This document shows, piece after piece, positions 26,516 through 35,652 of a DNA stretch of 48,487 nt. The stretch is taken from positions 1-48,487 of the forward strand of contig JAGFNK010000402.1 in the NCBI GenBank assembly GCA_025769875.1, in the 5' to 3' direction. Each line of letters starts with the position of its first letter. Position 1 is the first letter of the stretch. The DNA is from Russula earlei. Taxonomy: Eukaryota > Basidiomycota > Agaricomycetes > Russulales > Russulaceae. Below the pieces are notes generated by a model. The model was not told where the DNA came from and made no database searches. It saw only the letters and a list, made by a program, of their open reading frames with translations. A program made the position numbers and the translations under genes.

Positions 26516-27835
26516 ATGAAATACACGATCTTCACTTTTACTGTATTATTTGCAGGGATGCGGTGTTGGGCTCAAACGCCTGCCGCACAGGATTCCCTGT
26601 TGCCCAGCGCTACATTGGACAATTGCGTACAATACGCTGTTAAGCACCAACCGCTTATCCAGCAGTCTTTGATTGATGAGACCACTACGGATCTTAACAT
26701 TCAAAACAAGCTGGCGGATTGGTATCCACAGGTTAACCTGAACTATAACCTGCAGCACAATTTCCAGTTGCAGAAAACAGTTTTTAACGGCACACTGATT
26801 CCAATTGGGGTAAACAATACCTCTACCGCGGCTTTTACGGCTACGCAAAACATCTTTAACAGGGATGTATTACTGGCTTCTCAAACCAAAGGGGTGGTGC
26901 GTAACCAGGCACGGCAAACTACATCGAGTAATAAAATAGATGTAGCTGCCAATGTTTCCAAGGCTTTTTATGATGTGTTGGCTACTACCGAGCAGATCAA
27001 GGTGAACAATGAGGACATTGTGCGCCTGGAGAGAAGCTTGCGGGATGCCCAAAACCAGTACAATGCCGGAGTGGCGGATAAAACCGATTATAAAAGGGCG
27101 ACCATTACCCTGAATAATGCGCGTGCTACCCGTAAAAGCAACGGGGCTTTACTGAAGGCGAAGCTGGAATACCTGAAATCTCTAATGGGATACCCGGTGG
27201 ACGGTGAATTAAAGGTGGTATATGATAGCCTGCAGATGGAGAAGGAAGTGACACTGGATACCCTGCAGAATGCGGATTATACCCAGCGTATAGAGTTTAG
27301 CCTGTTGCAGACGCAGAAGAAATTATACGAGGCAAACCTGAAATACCAGAAATGGGCTTATATACCTTCTGTTTCTGCGAACGGCGCCTATAACCTGAAT
27401 TACCTGAACAATGATTTTGGTAAATTATACGGTGATAACTATCCTAACTCTTATGTGGGTTTAACGGTTGCGTTCCCTATTTTCCAGGGTGGCAAGCGAA
27501 AGTATAATACAGAAGTGGCGGAGTGGCAGGTGAGAAGAACGAACCTGGATATCATTAGCCTGAAGAATGCAGTGAATGCCCAATATGCACAGGCATTGGC
27601 TTATTACAAGAGTAATTTTGCGAACTATACGGCATTGAAAGATAACCTGAACCTGGCGAGGGAGGTGTATGATATTATACAACTGCAATACCGCTCAGGT
27701 GTAAAGACCTACCTGGAAGTGATCACTGCGGAGACGGATCTGCGTACTGCACAGATCAATTATTACAATGCGCTGTATGAACTGCTTTCGAGTAAGGTAG
27801 ATGTACAAAAGGCTTTAGGACAAATCAAATACTAA
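26516..27835 (+). CDS. TolC family outer membrane efflux protein
   Basis: A 439-residue outer-membrane factor with a signal peptide (1-20, ending RCWAQ). Two repeated outer membrane efflux (OEP) domains follow, each with long heptad-like helices; the second ends with YRSGVKTYLEVITAETDLRTAQ, read in parts. Family members form the trimeric outer-membrane channel of tripartite pumps. It starts at an ATG and is first of a three-gene operon, 24 bp before the adaptor. No transcriptional regulator accompanies the operon in the window. Confidence 0.93.
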   Translation: MKYTIFTFTVLFAGMRCWAQTPAAQDSLLPSATLDNCVQYAVKHQPLIQQSLIDETTTDLNIQNKLADWYPQVNLNYNLQHNFQLQKTVFNGTLIPIGVNNTSTAAFTATQNIFNRDVLLASQTKGVVRNQARQTTSSNKIDVAANVSKAFYDVLATTEQIKVNNEDIVRLERSLRDAQNQYNAGVADKTDYKRATITLNNARATRKSNGALLKAKLEYLKSLMGYPVDGELKVVYDSLQMEKEVTLDTLQNADYTQRIEFSLLQTQKKLYEANLKYQKWAYIPSVSANGAYNLNYLNNDFGKLYGDNYPNSYVGLTVAFPIFQGGKRKYNTEVAEWQVRRTNLDIISLKNAVNAQYAQALAYYKSNFANYTALKDNLNLAREVYDIIQLQYRSGVKTYLEVITAETDLRTAQINYYNALYELLSSKVDVQKALGQIKY

Positions 27836-27859
27836 CTAATATAAAACCATCCATACAAT

Positions 27860-29004
27860 ATGTTGTTGAAAACAGTTAAAAATTATGCAGGTATAGGCTG
27901 TATGTTGATCATCGCTTCATGCGGAAACCCACAGCAGCAGCCCAAACAAGGGCCGCCGCCTGCAGTGCCTGTTACTGTAACAGATGTAGTTGCTTCTGAT
28001 GCTGTTTATTATGATGAATACCCCGGTACCCTTACGCCTTTGAACCAGGTGAATATTACTGCACAGGTGAGCGGGTATTTGACAGGTGTTTATTTTAAAG
28101 ATGGTGACAGGGTGCATAAAGGACAGAAATTGTATTCCATAGATGCGCAGATATACGATGCGAATTACCAGAATGCGATAGCCAGCCAACAGGTACAGGA
28201 GGCCAACCTGGTGAAAGCACAGAAAGATGCAGACCGTATCATGAGCTGGATAAGCATGATGCGATTGCGAAGCAACAGGTGGATAATGCGGATGCGGCGC
28301 TGGAAGCTGCTAAAAAGCAGGTGGCGGCAGCGAAGGCTACTGTTAACAGCGTGCAGACGAATGTTCGTTATACTACTATTTATTCTCCTTTTGATGGGGT
28401 GATTGGTATCTCGCAGGTAAAACCGGGAACCGCAGTAGTGGCCGGGCAAACCCAATTGAACGTGGTATCTACTGATAACCCCATTGCAGTGGACTTTGCG
28501 GTTGACCAAAGTGAAGTGTACCGTTTCTCCCAGTTACAACAAAAAGGGATGAGCGCTAAGGATTCCACTTTTAGTATTGCTTTTGGTACGGATGTATATC
28601 CTTATCATGGTTATGTAAGTTTATTGGATCGTGCGGTGGACCCACAAACAGGTACTATCAAGACCAGGCTGGTATTTCCTAATGATAAGAACATATTGAA
28701 AGCCGGTATGAATGCCACTGTGAAAGTGCTGAACAGTGCTTCAAAGAAAGCATTACTGATCCCTTACAAGGCAGTAACAGAACAACTGGGTGAATTCTTC
28801 GTGTACGTGGTAGGAGATAGCAGCAAAGTAAGCCAGCACAAAGTAGCATTGGGCCAGCAGATAGGAACCAATGTGATTGTAAAGACTGGTGTGAAGGATG
28901 GGGATAAGGTAGTAGTGCAGGGTGTACAAAACCTGAAGGAAGGTTCTGTAATTACTACTGCGCCTCCGAAAGCTCCGGGAGCGGCGGCGGCAGGCAAAAA
29001 ATAA
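27860..29004 (+). pseudogene. RND efflux periplasmic adaptor (membrane fusion) subunit, one frameshift
   Basis: A predicted lipoprotein adaptor: lipobox LIIASC with Cys21, then the biotinyl-lipoyl-like half VNITAQVSGYLTGVYF and a helical hairpin. The frame from the ATG stays homologous to residue 126 (KDADR) and then turns into Arg/Met-rich nonsense that stops at 28402. The correct sequence resumes in the +1 frame at about 28240 (HELDKHDAIAKQQVDNAD) and continues as a normal adaptor to 29004. One missing base near 28238 explains it; an intact gene would be about 381 codons. As it stands the pump would lack a full adaptor, unless this is a sequencing error. Flanked by TolC (24 bp) and RND (57 bp) genes. 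Confidence 0.9.
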
Positions 29005-29061
29005 CAGCCTTCCTTAACATTGATAAGAACAGAGTGCCCATTATAAAGAAGCAATAAAACA

Positions 29062-32000
29062 ATGATAGCAGATACTTTTATAAAACGACCCGTAACGGCT
29101 ATTGTAATATCTATCGTGATTGTACTGGTAGGTATTATATCCCTTACTACGTTGCCTATTGCACAATACCCGGATATTACGCCGCCCACTGTTGCTATTA
29201 CCGGCTCTTATACCGGTGCTGATGCGATAACAGTGGAGCAAACGACTACTACTGCGATAGAAACGCAGGTGAATGGTACACAGGGCATGACGTATATGAC
29301 CAGTAACAGTACCGGTAGCGGCCAGGTTAGTATTACCGTAAACTTTGAAATAGGTACCAATATTGATATTGCTACGCTGGATGTACAGAACCGCGTGAGC
29401 GTGGCGCAGCCAACCTTACCTGATGCGGTAAAACGTTTGGGATTGACTACCAAGAAACGTAACCCCAGCATCATGGTGGCACTGGCCTTGTATTCTCCCA
29501 ATGGTACGCATGATGCTACTTTTTTGGGTAACTATTCAAACATCTATATTAAAGATGCGCTGTTGCGTGTAAAGGGTGTTGGTGATATTGTAACAAGATC
29601 AGATGACTTTGGTATGCGTATCTGGTTAAACCCGGATAAGCTTTCTGCATTGAACCTGACGCCCAATGATGTGAACAATGCATTGGCCGAACAAAACCTG
29701 CAGGTGGCTGCGGGTACTATCGGCGGTAGTCCGCAACAAAATGCACAGGCTTTTGAATACAGTGTATTGACCAATAGCCGTATCAATACCAAGGCCCAGT
29801 TTGAAGAGATTGTTGTAAAAACCATTCCTTCTACCGGGAGCCTGGTGAAACTAAAAGACATTGGAAGGGTAGAGCTGGGTAAATTCGACTATAGCAATAA
29901 CTCTTTTGTAAATGGAAAACCTGCAGCTTTTATATTGATCTACCAGGCGCCCGGTGCGAATGCACTGGATACTTATGAAGGGATCAATAAAGCCCTGGAT
30001 GGTCTTAGAAAGAATTTTCCAAAAGACATAGATTACCTGGTACCGCTGGAAACAGTATCGGTTGTACAGGTATCTATCAACGAAGTATTGCATACACTGG
30101 TGGAGGCTTTGTTGCTCGTGGTATTCGTGGTATTCCTTTTCTTACAGAACTGGCGCGCTACATTGATACCTGTGCTGGCCATCCCGGTGTCGTTAATAGG
30201 AACCTTTATCTTCTTTATACCATTTGGCTTTACCATTAATACGCTTACCCTGTTTGCCTTTGTATTGGCAATCGGTATCGTGGTGGATGATGCCATTGTG
30301 GTGGTGGAAGCGGTACAGCATTATATAGACCATGAGAAGATATCGCCGAAGGAAGCTACCCAAAAAGCGATGGCTGATATTTCTGCACCTGTTATTGCCA
30401 TTGCGTTAATATTGGCTGCGGTGTTTGTACCTGTGGGATTTGTGCCGGGTATAGTAGGAAGGTTGTACCAGCAGTTTGCGATCACTATTGCCGTATCGGT
30501 AATTATCTCTGCATTTGTGGCATTGTCTTTAACACCGGCTTTGTGTACCATTATGCTGAAGCCATCGAAAGATGAAAATGCGAAGAAGAACCTGCTGGAG
30601 AAATTCTTTGCTGCCTTTAACAGGGGATTTGGTAAGATGACGCATTCCTATACCAGGGGTGTGGCGAAGTCCATCAGGGCTACTCCTTTGATATTGGTAT
30701 TACTGGCTTGTTTGTTCGTGGGATTATTCTTCCTGTTTCGGAGCAAGCCTACCGGCTTTATCCCAACAGAGGATGAGGGACGTATGTTTGTTACGTATGA
30801 AATGCCGGAAGGTACTTCTACTACCCGCAGCGTGGCTATGTTAAAGGATATTATGCAACGGGTACAATCTATTCCTGCTGTAAACGTGGTAGGTGGATTG
30901 GCTGGTTTGAATGTAATCACTTATTCCAATAAGAGTAATTCCGGTACCATGTTCGTGAGCCTGAAGCCCTGGGATGACCGTAAGAGCAAGGAAGAGCAGT
31001 TGCAGGGGGTGATCGCTGAAATTATCAAGCGTACATCAGACATCAAAGAGGCGAGGATCTTGCCTATTGCTCCTCCTGCGATACCGGGGTTGGGGCAAAC
31101 ATCCGGTTTTACGTTTGAATTGCAGCAAACTACCAGTACAGATGATATCAAAGAATTTGAAAAGGTAGGGCAGCGCTTCCTGGGGGCTTTGTATAAAAGA
31201 CCTGAAATAGGCGTGGCATTTACTTTCTTCTCTACCAAAACACCAGGCTATGAGGTTGATGTGGACAGGGATAAGGCTAAGAAGCTGGGTGTATCGGTAG
31301 CAGATGTATATAGTACCATGTCTACTTTACTGGGTAGTACCTATGTAAATGATTTTAACGTGTATGGGCGAAATTTCCGTGTAATGGCGCAGGCAGACAG
31401 TAGCTTCCGTACTTCACTTGGTGATTTCCGGAGTTATTATGTACGCAATAGCCAGGGTAATATGATACCATTGAGTTCTTTGGTTACTTCCAAACTGATC
31501 GAGAACCCGGCGGTGATATCGCATTTTAATATTTACCGTTCTATAGAGTTTAACGGATCACCCAAACCGGGCTTTAGTAGCGGACAAGCCATTGAAGCTT
31601 TAAGAGAGGTGGCTGCACAAACCTTACCGGAAGGGTATAGCTATGAGTTCTCTGGTATGAGCCGTGAAGAGATCAAGGCCGGTAGCAGTACCGGTACCAT
31701 ATTCGCTATCTCTATCATCTTTGTATTCCTTTTCCTGGCAGCTTTATATGAAAGCTGGTCCATACCATTCTCCGTATTGTTTGCGGTGCCTATTGGGGCC
31801 TTTGGTTCCATCTTAACATTGACCTTCCTGCCTGCATTGACGAATAACGTATATGCGCAGATCGGGTTGATCACGCTGATTGGTTTGGCCGCCAAGAATG
31901 CGATCCTGATCGTGGAATTTGCGAAGGAAAGGGTAGATCATGGTGTAGATATTATTCATGCCACTTTACAGGCTGTAAACCTGCGTTTACGCCCGATTGT

Positions 32001-32259
32001 AATGACATCTCTTGCGTTTATATTGGGTGTGCTTCCCCTGGCTTTTGCTACAGGTGCAGCAGCACAATCCCGTAAAACGATCGGGTGGACGGTGTTTGGT
32101 GGTATGTTGGCTGCTACAACGCTGGCGATATTCGTAGTGCCGGTATTGTTCGTGTTGATCACGAAGATCTCTTACCGCAGAAAACTGAAGAAATTAGAGG
32201 CTGCACGTAAAAGTGAAGAAGCGGTAGATAAATCTATTATTGATAGTAAGCTGGGATAA
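29062..32259 (+). CDS. RND (HAE1/AcrB-type) efflux transporter permease
   Basis: A 1065-residue inner-membrane proton-driven exporter. Transmembrane helix 1 is near the start (TAIVIS IVIVLVGIISL). The first large periplasmic loop (about 30-340) is followed by a block of helices, then by the second periplasmic loop (about 560-880) and the final helices. Helix 4 carries GIVVDDAIVVVEAV with the paired Asp residues (about 409-410) needed for proton relay. GFIPTEDEG is the conserved start of the second loop. Length and layout are those of HAE1 drug pumps, but the substrate is unknown. ATG start; last gene of the efflux operon, ended by a strong terminator. Confidence 0.95.
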   Translation: MIADTFIKRPVTAIVISIVIVLVGIISLTTLPIAQYPDITPPTVAITGSYTGADAITVEQTTTTAIETQVNGTQGMTYMTSNSTGSGQVSITVNFEIGTNIDIATLDVQNRVSVAQPTLPDAVKRLGLTTKKRNPSIMVALALYSPNGTHDATFLGNYSNIYIKDALLRVKGVGDIVTRSDDFGMRIWLNPDKLSALNLTPNDVNNALAEQNLQVAAGTIGGSPQQNAQAFEYSVLTNSRINTKAQFEEIVVKTIPSTGSLVKLKDIGRVELGKFDYSNNSFVNGKPAAFILIYQAPGANALDTYEGINKALDGLRKNFPKDIDYLVPLETVSVVQVSINEVLHTLVEALLLVVFVVFLFLQNWRATLIPVLAIPVSLIGTFIFFIPFGFTINTLTLFAFVLAIGIVVDDAIVVVEAVQHYIDHEKISPKEATQKAMADISAPVIAIALILAAVFVPVGFVPGIVGRLYQQFAITIAVSVIISAFVALSLTPALCTIMLKPSKDENAKKNLLEKFFAAFNRGFGKMTHSYTRGVAKSIRATPLILVLLACLFVGLFFLFRSKPTGFIPTEDEGRMFVTYEMPEGTSTTRSVAMLKDIMQRVQSIPAVNVVGGLAGLNVITYSNKSNSGTMFVSLKPWDDRKSKEEQLQGVIAEIIKRTSDIKEARILPIAPPAIPGLGQTSGFTFELQQTTSTDDIKEFEKVGQRFLGALYKRPEIGVAFTFFSTKTPGYEVDVDRDKAKKLGVSVADVYSTMSTLLGSTYVNDFNVYGRNFRVMAQADSSFRTSLGDFRSYYVRNSQGNMIPLSSLVTSKLIENPAVISHFNIYRSIEFNGSPKPGFSSGQAIEALREVAAQTLPEGYSYEFSGMSREEIKAGSSTGTIFAISIIFVFLFLAALYESWSIPFSVLFAVPIGAFGSILTLTFLPALTNNVYAQIGLITLIGLAAKNAILIVEFAKERVDHGVDIIHATLQAVNLRLRPIVMTSLAFILGVLPLAFATGAAAQSRKTIGWTVFGGMLAATTLAIFVVPVLFVLITKISYRRKLKKLEAARKSEEAVDKSIIDSKLG

Positions 32260-32296
32260 CTCCCCAATAAGCATACCATGGAACTCACTAAAAAAA

Positions 32297-32328
32297 GCGG
32301 CTGCCTCTGATGAGGCAGCCGCTTTTTT
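32297..32328 (+). terminator. Intrinsic terminator of the efflux operon
   Basis: GCGGCTGCCTC (32297-32307) and GAGGCAGCCGC (32312-32322) form a perfect 11-bp stem with loop TGAT and a T6 tail. A-runs on the other side let it work in both directions. Confidence 0.92.
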
Positions 32329-32363
32329 ATAAGGTGTAAGATGTGGGGATGTGTAATCCCGCA

Positions 32364-32396
32364 ACGTCATTGCGAGGCGAGAAGCAGTCTCTGGGA
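32364..32396 (+). repeat. GTCATTGCGAGG-type repeat, left copy
   Basis: ACGTCATTGCGAGGCGAGAA followed by GCAGTCTCTG. An inverted relative lies at 33164-33195, on the far side of the DUF416 gene. Confidence 0.65.
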
Positions 32397-32403
32397 TCAA
32401 TAT

Positions 32404-32994
32404 TTAATTTTTAAGATGGAGATTGCCCTTATTACTTTGTTGAAGTTCCACAAGCGTATTAATGTCTTCTTTATCAATGGTATCAAGCGTACTTAGATAA
32501 GAGATTATGCCTGCTTGTACTTTGAGCTCCTGTTGCATTAATAGGTGCGACTGTATTTTTACTTCAAAATCCGGGTCAAGATTATAGTCAAGATTTTCCA
32601 GCTCCTGAACGTACATGTCAACACTGTCAGTAGCAAAGGTTGAGATATCCAGAATTCTTTGAAATTTTTTATCTGCAATAAAGTTCAATGTTTCTGCAAT
32701 AGCCATACAAACATCAAGTGATGACGATGCCAGTATAGTATTAAAGTTTTCAGGCGCTGGAAAATTAGGCTCAAGCTCAGCGAGGTATTTTTGTATCTGA
32801 TCCTGGTTGTATGGGTTACTCAATAATACTTCGTAAATAAAATCGATAATGATTCTTAACGTACCAGGCTCTCCAAAATGGAAGTGTTTGGAAAAATAGA
32901 CATAGTTAGGATAAAGACGCTCACATGTTAAGTATGCAAAGGTTAATTGTTTGGAATAACCTAATTCTTTTACAACTTCCAGTTCTTTAACCAT
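32404..32994 (-). CDS. DUF416 (YjaG-like) family protein
   Basis: A 196-residue cytoplasmic protein. LTFAYLTCERLYPNYVYFSKHF is, in order, the start of the DUF416 domain: E. coli YjaG has the same C-E-R-x-Y-P-N-Y pattern. DFIYEVLLSN and SSLDVCMAIAETLNFI are further matching helices. The family's function is unknown. I use the first ATG (32994); the frame can be extended to a TTG at 33024, but that adds residues beyond the family's usual N-terminus. The gene looks more AT-rich than its neighbours. It is bracketed by inverted GTCATTGCGAGG-type repeats and a 20-bp hairpin, which hints at insertion. Confidence 0.8.
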   Translation of the reverse strand: MVKELEVVKELGYSKQLTFAYLTCERLYPNYVYFSKHFHFGEPGTLRIIIDFIYEVLLSNPYNQDQIQKYLAELEPNFPAPENFNTILASSSLDVCMAIAETLNFIADKKFQRILDISTFATDSVDMYVQELENLDYNLDPDFEVKIQSHLLMQQELKVQAGIISYLSTLDTIDKEDINTLVELQQSNKGNLHLKN

Positions 32995-33072
32995 AGTGCG
33001 AATATTTGAGTGTAGAAGAGGCAATGGTATCGCGCATGGCTCAATTCGATAGATATCCTTACCAGATAAGAA

Positions 33073-33122
33073 TATTATGCCACATCATCCCAAGAATTAA
33101 CCTGGGATGATGTGGCATAATA
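33073..33122. repeat. Perfect 20-bp inverted repeat (hairpin)
   Basis: The left arm is 33073-33092 (TATTATGCCACATCATCCCA). The right arm, 33103-33122, is its exact reverse complement, with a 10-base loop between. Neither side has a good T-run, so it is not a standard terminator. It lies between proS and the DUF416 gene. Confidence 0.9.
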
Positions 33123-33163
33123 GTGTTGTACTTTTTATAATCTATACTATAAGTATTTTATAT

Positions 33164-33195
33164 CACAGATTGCTTCGTTCCTCGCAATGACGTTC
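33164..33195 (-). repeat. GTCATTGCGAGG-type repeat, right copy (inverted)
   Basis: On the minus strand this reads AACGTCATTGCGAGGAACGA then AGCAATCTGTG, matching the left copy at 32364-32396 apart from a few differences. With it, the repeats form an inverted pair around the DUF416 gene. Confidence 0.7.
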
Positions 33196-33210
33196 AAGGC
33201 CGATCATCGC

Positions 33211-33243
33211 TTATCATTAACAATTAGCAATTAACAATTGTTC
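33211..33243. repeat. CAATTAACAATTAGCAATT-type AT-rich repeat
   Basis: Several overlapping ACAATTA/CAATTAAC words directly before the proS stop codon. A similar short stretch (TTAACAATTGACAATGATCA) is at 14823-14842. It looks like a dispersed spacer element. Confidence 0.4.
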
Positions 33244-34722
33244 TTAATACGCTCTTGCAAATAACACCCTTTGCGTACTCGGTTTACCCGTGAGGATACA
33301 CTTACCATTTTCCTGCTTGTTGTTTAAAGGGATACAACGTATAGTGGCTTTGGTGAGTTCCTTGATCTTATCTTCTGTTTCGCCGGTACCATCCCAGTGT
33401 GCTGCGATAAACCCTGCTTTGCCTTCCAGCAGTTCTTCAAACTGCTCCCAGGTATCGGCAGGTGTAATATGCTCGTCGCGGAATGTTTTGGCGCGGTTGA
33501 ACATGTGCAGCTGTATTTCTTCCAGCAACTCTTTTACATAGAATGCAATGCCATTGACACTTACCGTATATTTTTCTTTGGTATCCCTACGGGCTACTTC
33601 TACATTGTTGTTTTCCAGGTCCCTGGCGCCTAATGTAATACGCACGGGTACCCCCTGCATTTCATATTGCGCAAACTTCCATCCGGGACGGTTGTTGTCA
33701 TTGTCATCGTATTTGGCACGGATACCCAGGTCTTTTAATTGCTGGATGATCTCTTTGGCTTTCATTCCTAAGATGGCTCTTTGCTCATCCCCCTTGTAAA
33801 TAGGAACGATCACAGCCTGTAAAGGCGCGATACGTGGAGGGATTACCAGGCCTTCATCATCGCTATGTGCCATTACCAATGCGCCGATCAGGCGGGTACT
33901 TACGCCCCAGCTGGTGGCCCATACATAGTCTAGTTTGTTTTCTTTATCGCTGAACTTAACATCGAACGCTTTGGCAAAGTTTTGTCCCAGGAAGTGAGAC
34001 GTACCGGCCTGTAGCGCTTTGCCATCCTGCATCAATGCTTCTATGCAATAGGTATCTTCTGCACCGGCAAATCTTTCATTGGGTGTTTTAATGCCTTTGA
34101 TCACCGGTAATGCCATGTAATTCTCTGCGAAGTCGGCGTATACCTCCAGCATCTTTTCTGCTTCTTCTACAGCTTCCTGTTTGGTAGCATGGGCGGTATG
34201 CCCTTCCTGCCATAAAAATTCTGTGGTGCGCAGGAATAGGCGGGTACGCATTTCCCAACGTACCACGTTGGCCCACTGGTTAATAAGCAGGGGAAGATCG
34301 CGGTAGGACTGGATCCATGTTTTATAGGTACTCCATATGATCGCTTCACTGGTAGGGCGTACAATCAGTTCTTCCTCCAGTTTTGCTTCGGGATCAACGA
34401 TGAGTTTGTGTTTATCGGCGGGATCAGATTTTAAACGATAGTGTGTTACTACGGCGCATTCCTTGGCGAAGCCTTCGGCATTCTTTTCTTCTGCTTCGAA
34501 CAGGCTTTTGGGTACGAACAGGGGGAAATAGGCGTTCTGGTGACCGGTATCCTTGAACATCTTATCCAGTACGTCTCTCATATTCTCCCAAAGACCAAAT
34601 CCATAAGGTTTGATGACCATGCAACCCTTTACACCGCTGTAATCAGCGAGGCCGCCTTTAATAACCAGGTCGTTGTACCACTGGCTGTAATCCTGTGCTC
34701 TTGATGTAATTTCTTTGCTCAT
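33244..34722 (-). CDS. proS: Prolyl-tRNA synthetase (short, eukaryote/archaea-like form)
   Basis: A 492-residue class II aminoacyl-tRNA synthetase. Motif 2 is [16 protein letters not shown], and the N-terminal catalytic part has [24 protein letters not shown] sequence read in parts. The HGxx-type anticodon-binding domain lies at about 285-390. It has no editing (INS) insertion and has a C-terminal extension, placing it in the short ProRS group common in Bacteroidota. The ATG at 34722 is well supported. A possible minus-strand TACTTTTG box is at 34839-34832. Confidence 0.95.
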   Translation of the reverse strand: MSKEITSRAQDYSQWYNDLVIKGGLADYSGVKGCMVIKPYGFGLWENMRDVLDKMFKDTGHQNAYFPLFVPKSLFEAEEKNAEGFAKECAVVTHYRLKSDPADKHKLIVDPEAKLEEELIVRPTSEAIIWSTYKTWIQSYRDLPLLINQWANVVRWEMRTRLFLRTTEFLWQEGHTAHATKQEAVEEAEKMLEVYADFAENYMALPVIKGIKTPNERFAGAEDTYCIEALMQDGKALQAGTSHFLGQNFAKAFDVKFSDKENKLDYVWATSWGVSTRLIGALVMAHSDDEGLVIPPRIAPLQAVIVPIYKGDEQRAILGMKAKEIIQQLKDLGIRAKYDDNDNNRPGWKFAQYEMQGVPVRITLGARDLENNNVEVARRDTKEKYTVSVNGIAFYVKELLEEIQLHMFNRAKTFRDEHITPADTWEQFEELLEGKAGFIAAHWDGTGETEDKIKELTKATIRCIPLNNKQENGKCILTGKPSTQRVLFARAY

Positions 34723-34831
34723 ATATAACTATTACTGATACTTTGTAATTCTTTAACAAATTAGAGGGATGAAAATAGAATGCGTGGCTGAGTTTTTGCT
34801 GCTGTACTCCCGGTAATTAGTTAAAGCGTGG

Positions 34832-34839
34832 CAAAAGTA
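34832..34839 (-). promoter_or_regulatory. Possible -7 element of proS
   Basis: On the minus strand TACTTTTG fits TAnnTTTG, about 110 bases before the proS ATG. No clear -33 match was found. Confidence 0.3.
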
Positions 34840-34873
34840 GTAACTTCACCATATCTAATTTCTTAAACCCGCA

Positions 34874-35590
34874 ATGAATATGAAAAGCAAATTTTTACTC
34901 TTTGCTCTTTCAGCCCTTTCTGTTTTATTGATCACCGGTTGCTCTTCCATAAACCAGGCCAGTAAAACCCCGGATGATGTGTATTACTCACCGGCAAGAG
35001 CTGTGCCTCCTCCGCCCCCCAACAAAGCATACAAGGATGAATATGACGAATACATTAGCAGCAGCGATGATCGTTACCTGCAAATGAAGGTGCAGAATCG
35101 CCAGTTATGGTCATCATTGGATGATTATAGTTACTGGAATGATCCTGCGTATACGCTGAATTATAGCTACTATTATGGTAGCCCTTACTATAATAACTAT
35201 CTCTATTCCGGTTATTACAATCCCTATTCGAGTATCTATGGATTAGGTTATTTTGATCCTTTTTACTCACCCGGCTATGGTTATGGGTACGGTTCAGGAT
35301 ACGGGTATCATGGTTCGTATTTACCGGCTGTTGTGGTGACAAAAAACCCGTTGGTAAGGGTTACTACCGCCAGGCCTTCACTGAATACGTATAATCGCCC
35401 TCAAACGTATTACGTGGACCCTAATTCACCGCATACCAGGCCAACTTCTATCTACAACAACAATAACAATAGCCGTACTATCACCAATAATCCTTCTCCT
35501 GCTCCGGTAAGAACGTATTCTCCCCCGCCCAGTTCTTCAGGAGGTGGTGGCGGAGGTGGAGGTGTATCGCGCCCTGTAAGAAGGGGATAA
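34874..35590 (+). CDS. Tyr/Gly/Asn-rich predicted lipoprotein
   Basis: A 238-residue protein with a lipobox LITGC (Cys23). After a short acidic segment (YKDEYDEYISSSDDRYLQ), residues about 75-150 are dominated by Tyr, Gly, Asn and Ser (for example YYYGSPYYNNY and GYGYGYGSGYGYHG). It ends in an Asn/Pro/Ser-rich tail with an eight-glycine run (GGGGGGGG) and a basic end. It has no recognised domain and no catalytic motif. It starts at an ATG, divergent from proS, and precedes the outer-membrane protein gene by 62 bp. A surface-exposed or wall-spacing role is only a guess. Confidence 0.78.
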   Translation: MNMKSKFLLFALSALSVLLITGCSSINQASKTPDDVYYSPARAVPPPPPNKAYKDEYDEYISSSDDRYLQMKVQNRQLWSSLDDYSYWNDPAYTLNYSYYYGSPYYNNYLYSGYYNPYSSIYGLGYFDPFYSPGYGYGYGSGYGYHGSYLPAVVVTKNPLVRVTTARPSLNTYNRPQTYYVDPNSPHTRPTSIYNNNNNSRTITNNPSPAPVRTYSPPPSSSGGGGGGGGVSRPVRRG

Positions 35591-35652
35591 GCAGGCGGGG
35601 TCTGTAACCATACTTTGTGCCTGGAATTACCAGAACTCTTTATACCTGTACA

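Noticed and set aside
29208..32162. Several 80-105 codon antisense frames within the RND transporter gene
   Set aside because: Shadows of a clear, full-length RND coding sequence; no promoter or homology.
35545..35570. Glycine-codon repeat as a phase-variable tract
   Set aside because: The GGN codons vary in the third base, so there is no uniform short tandem repeat for slippage.
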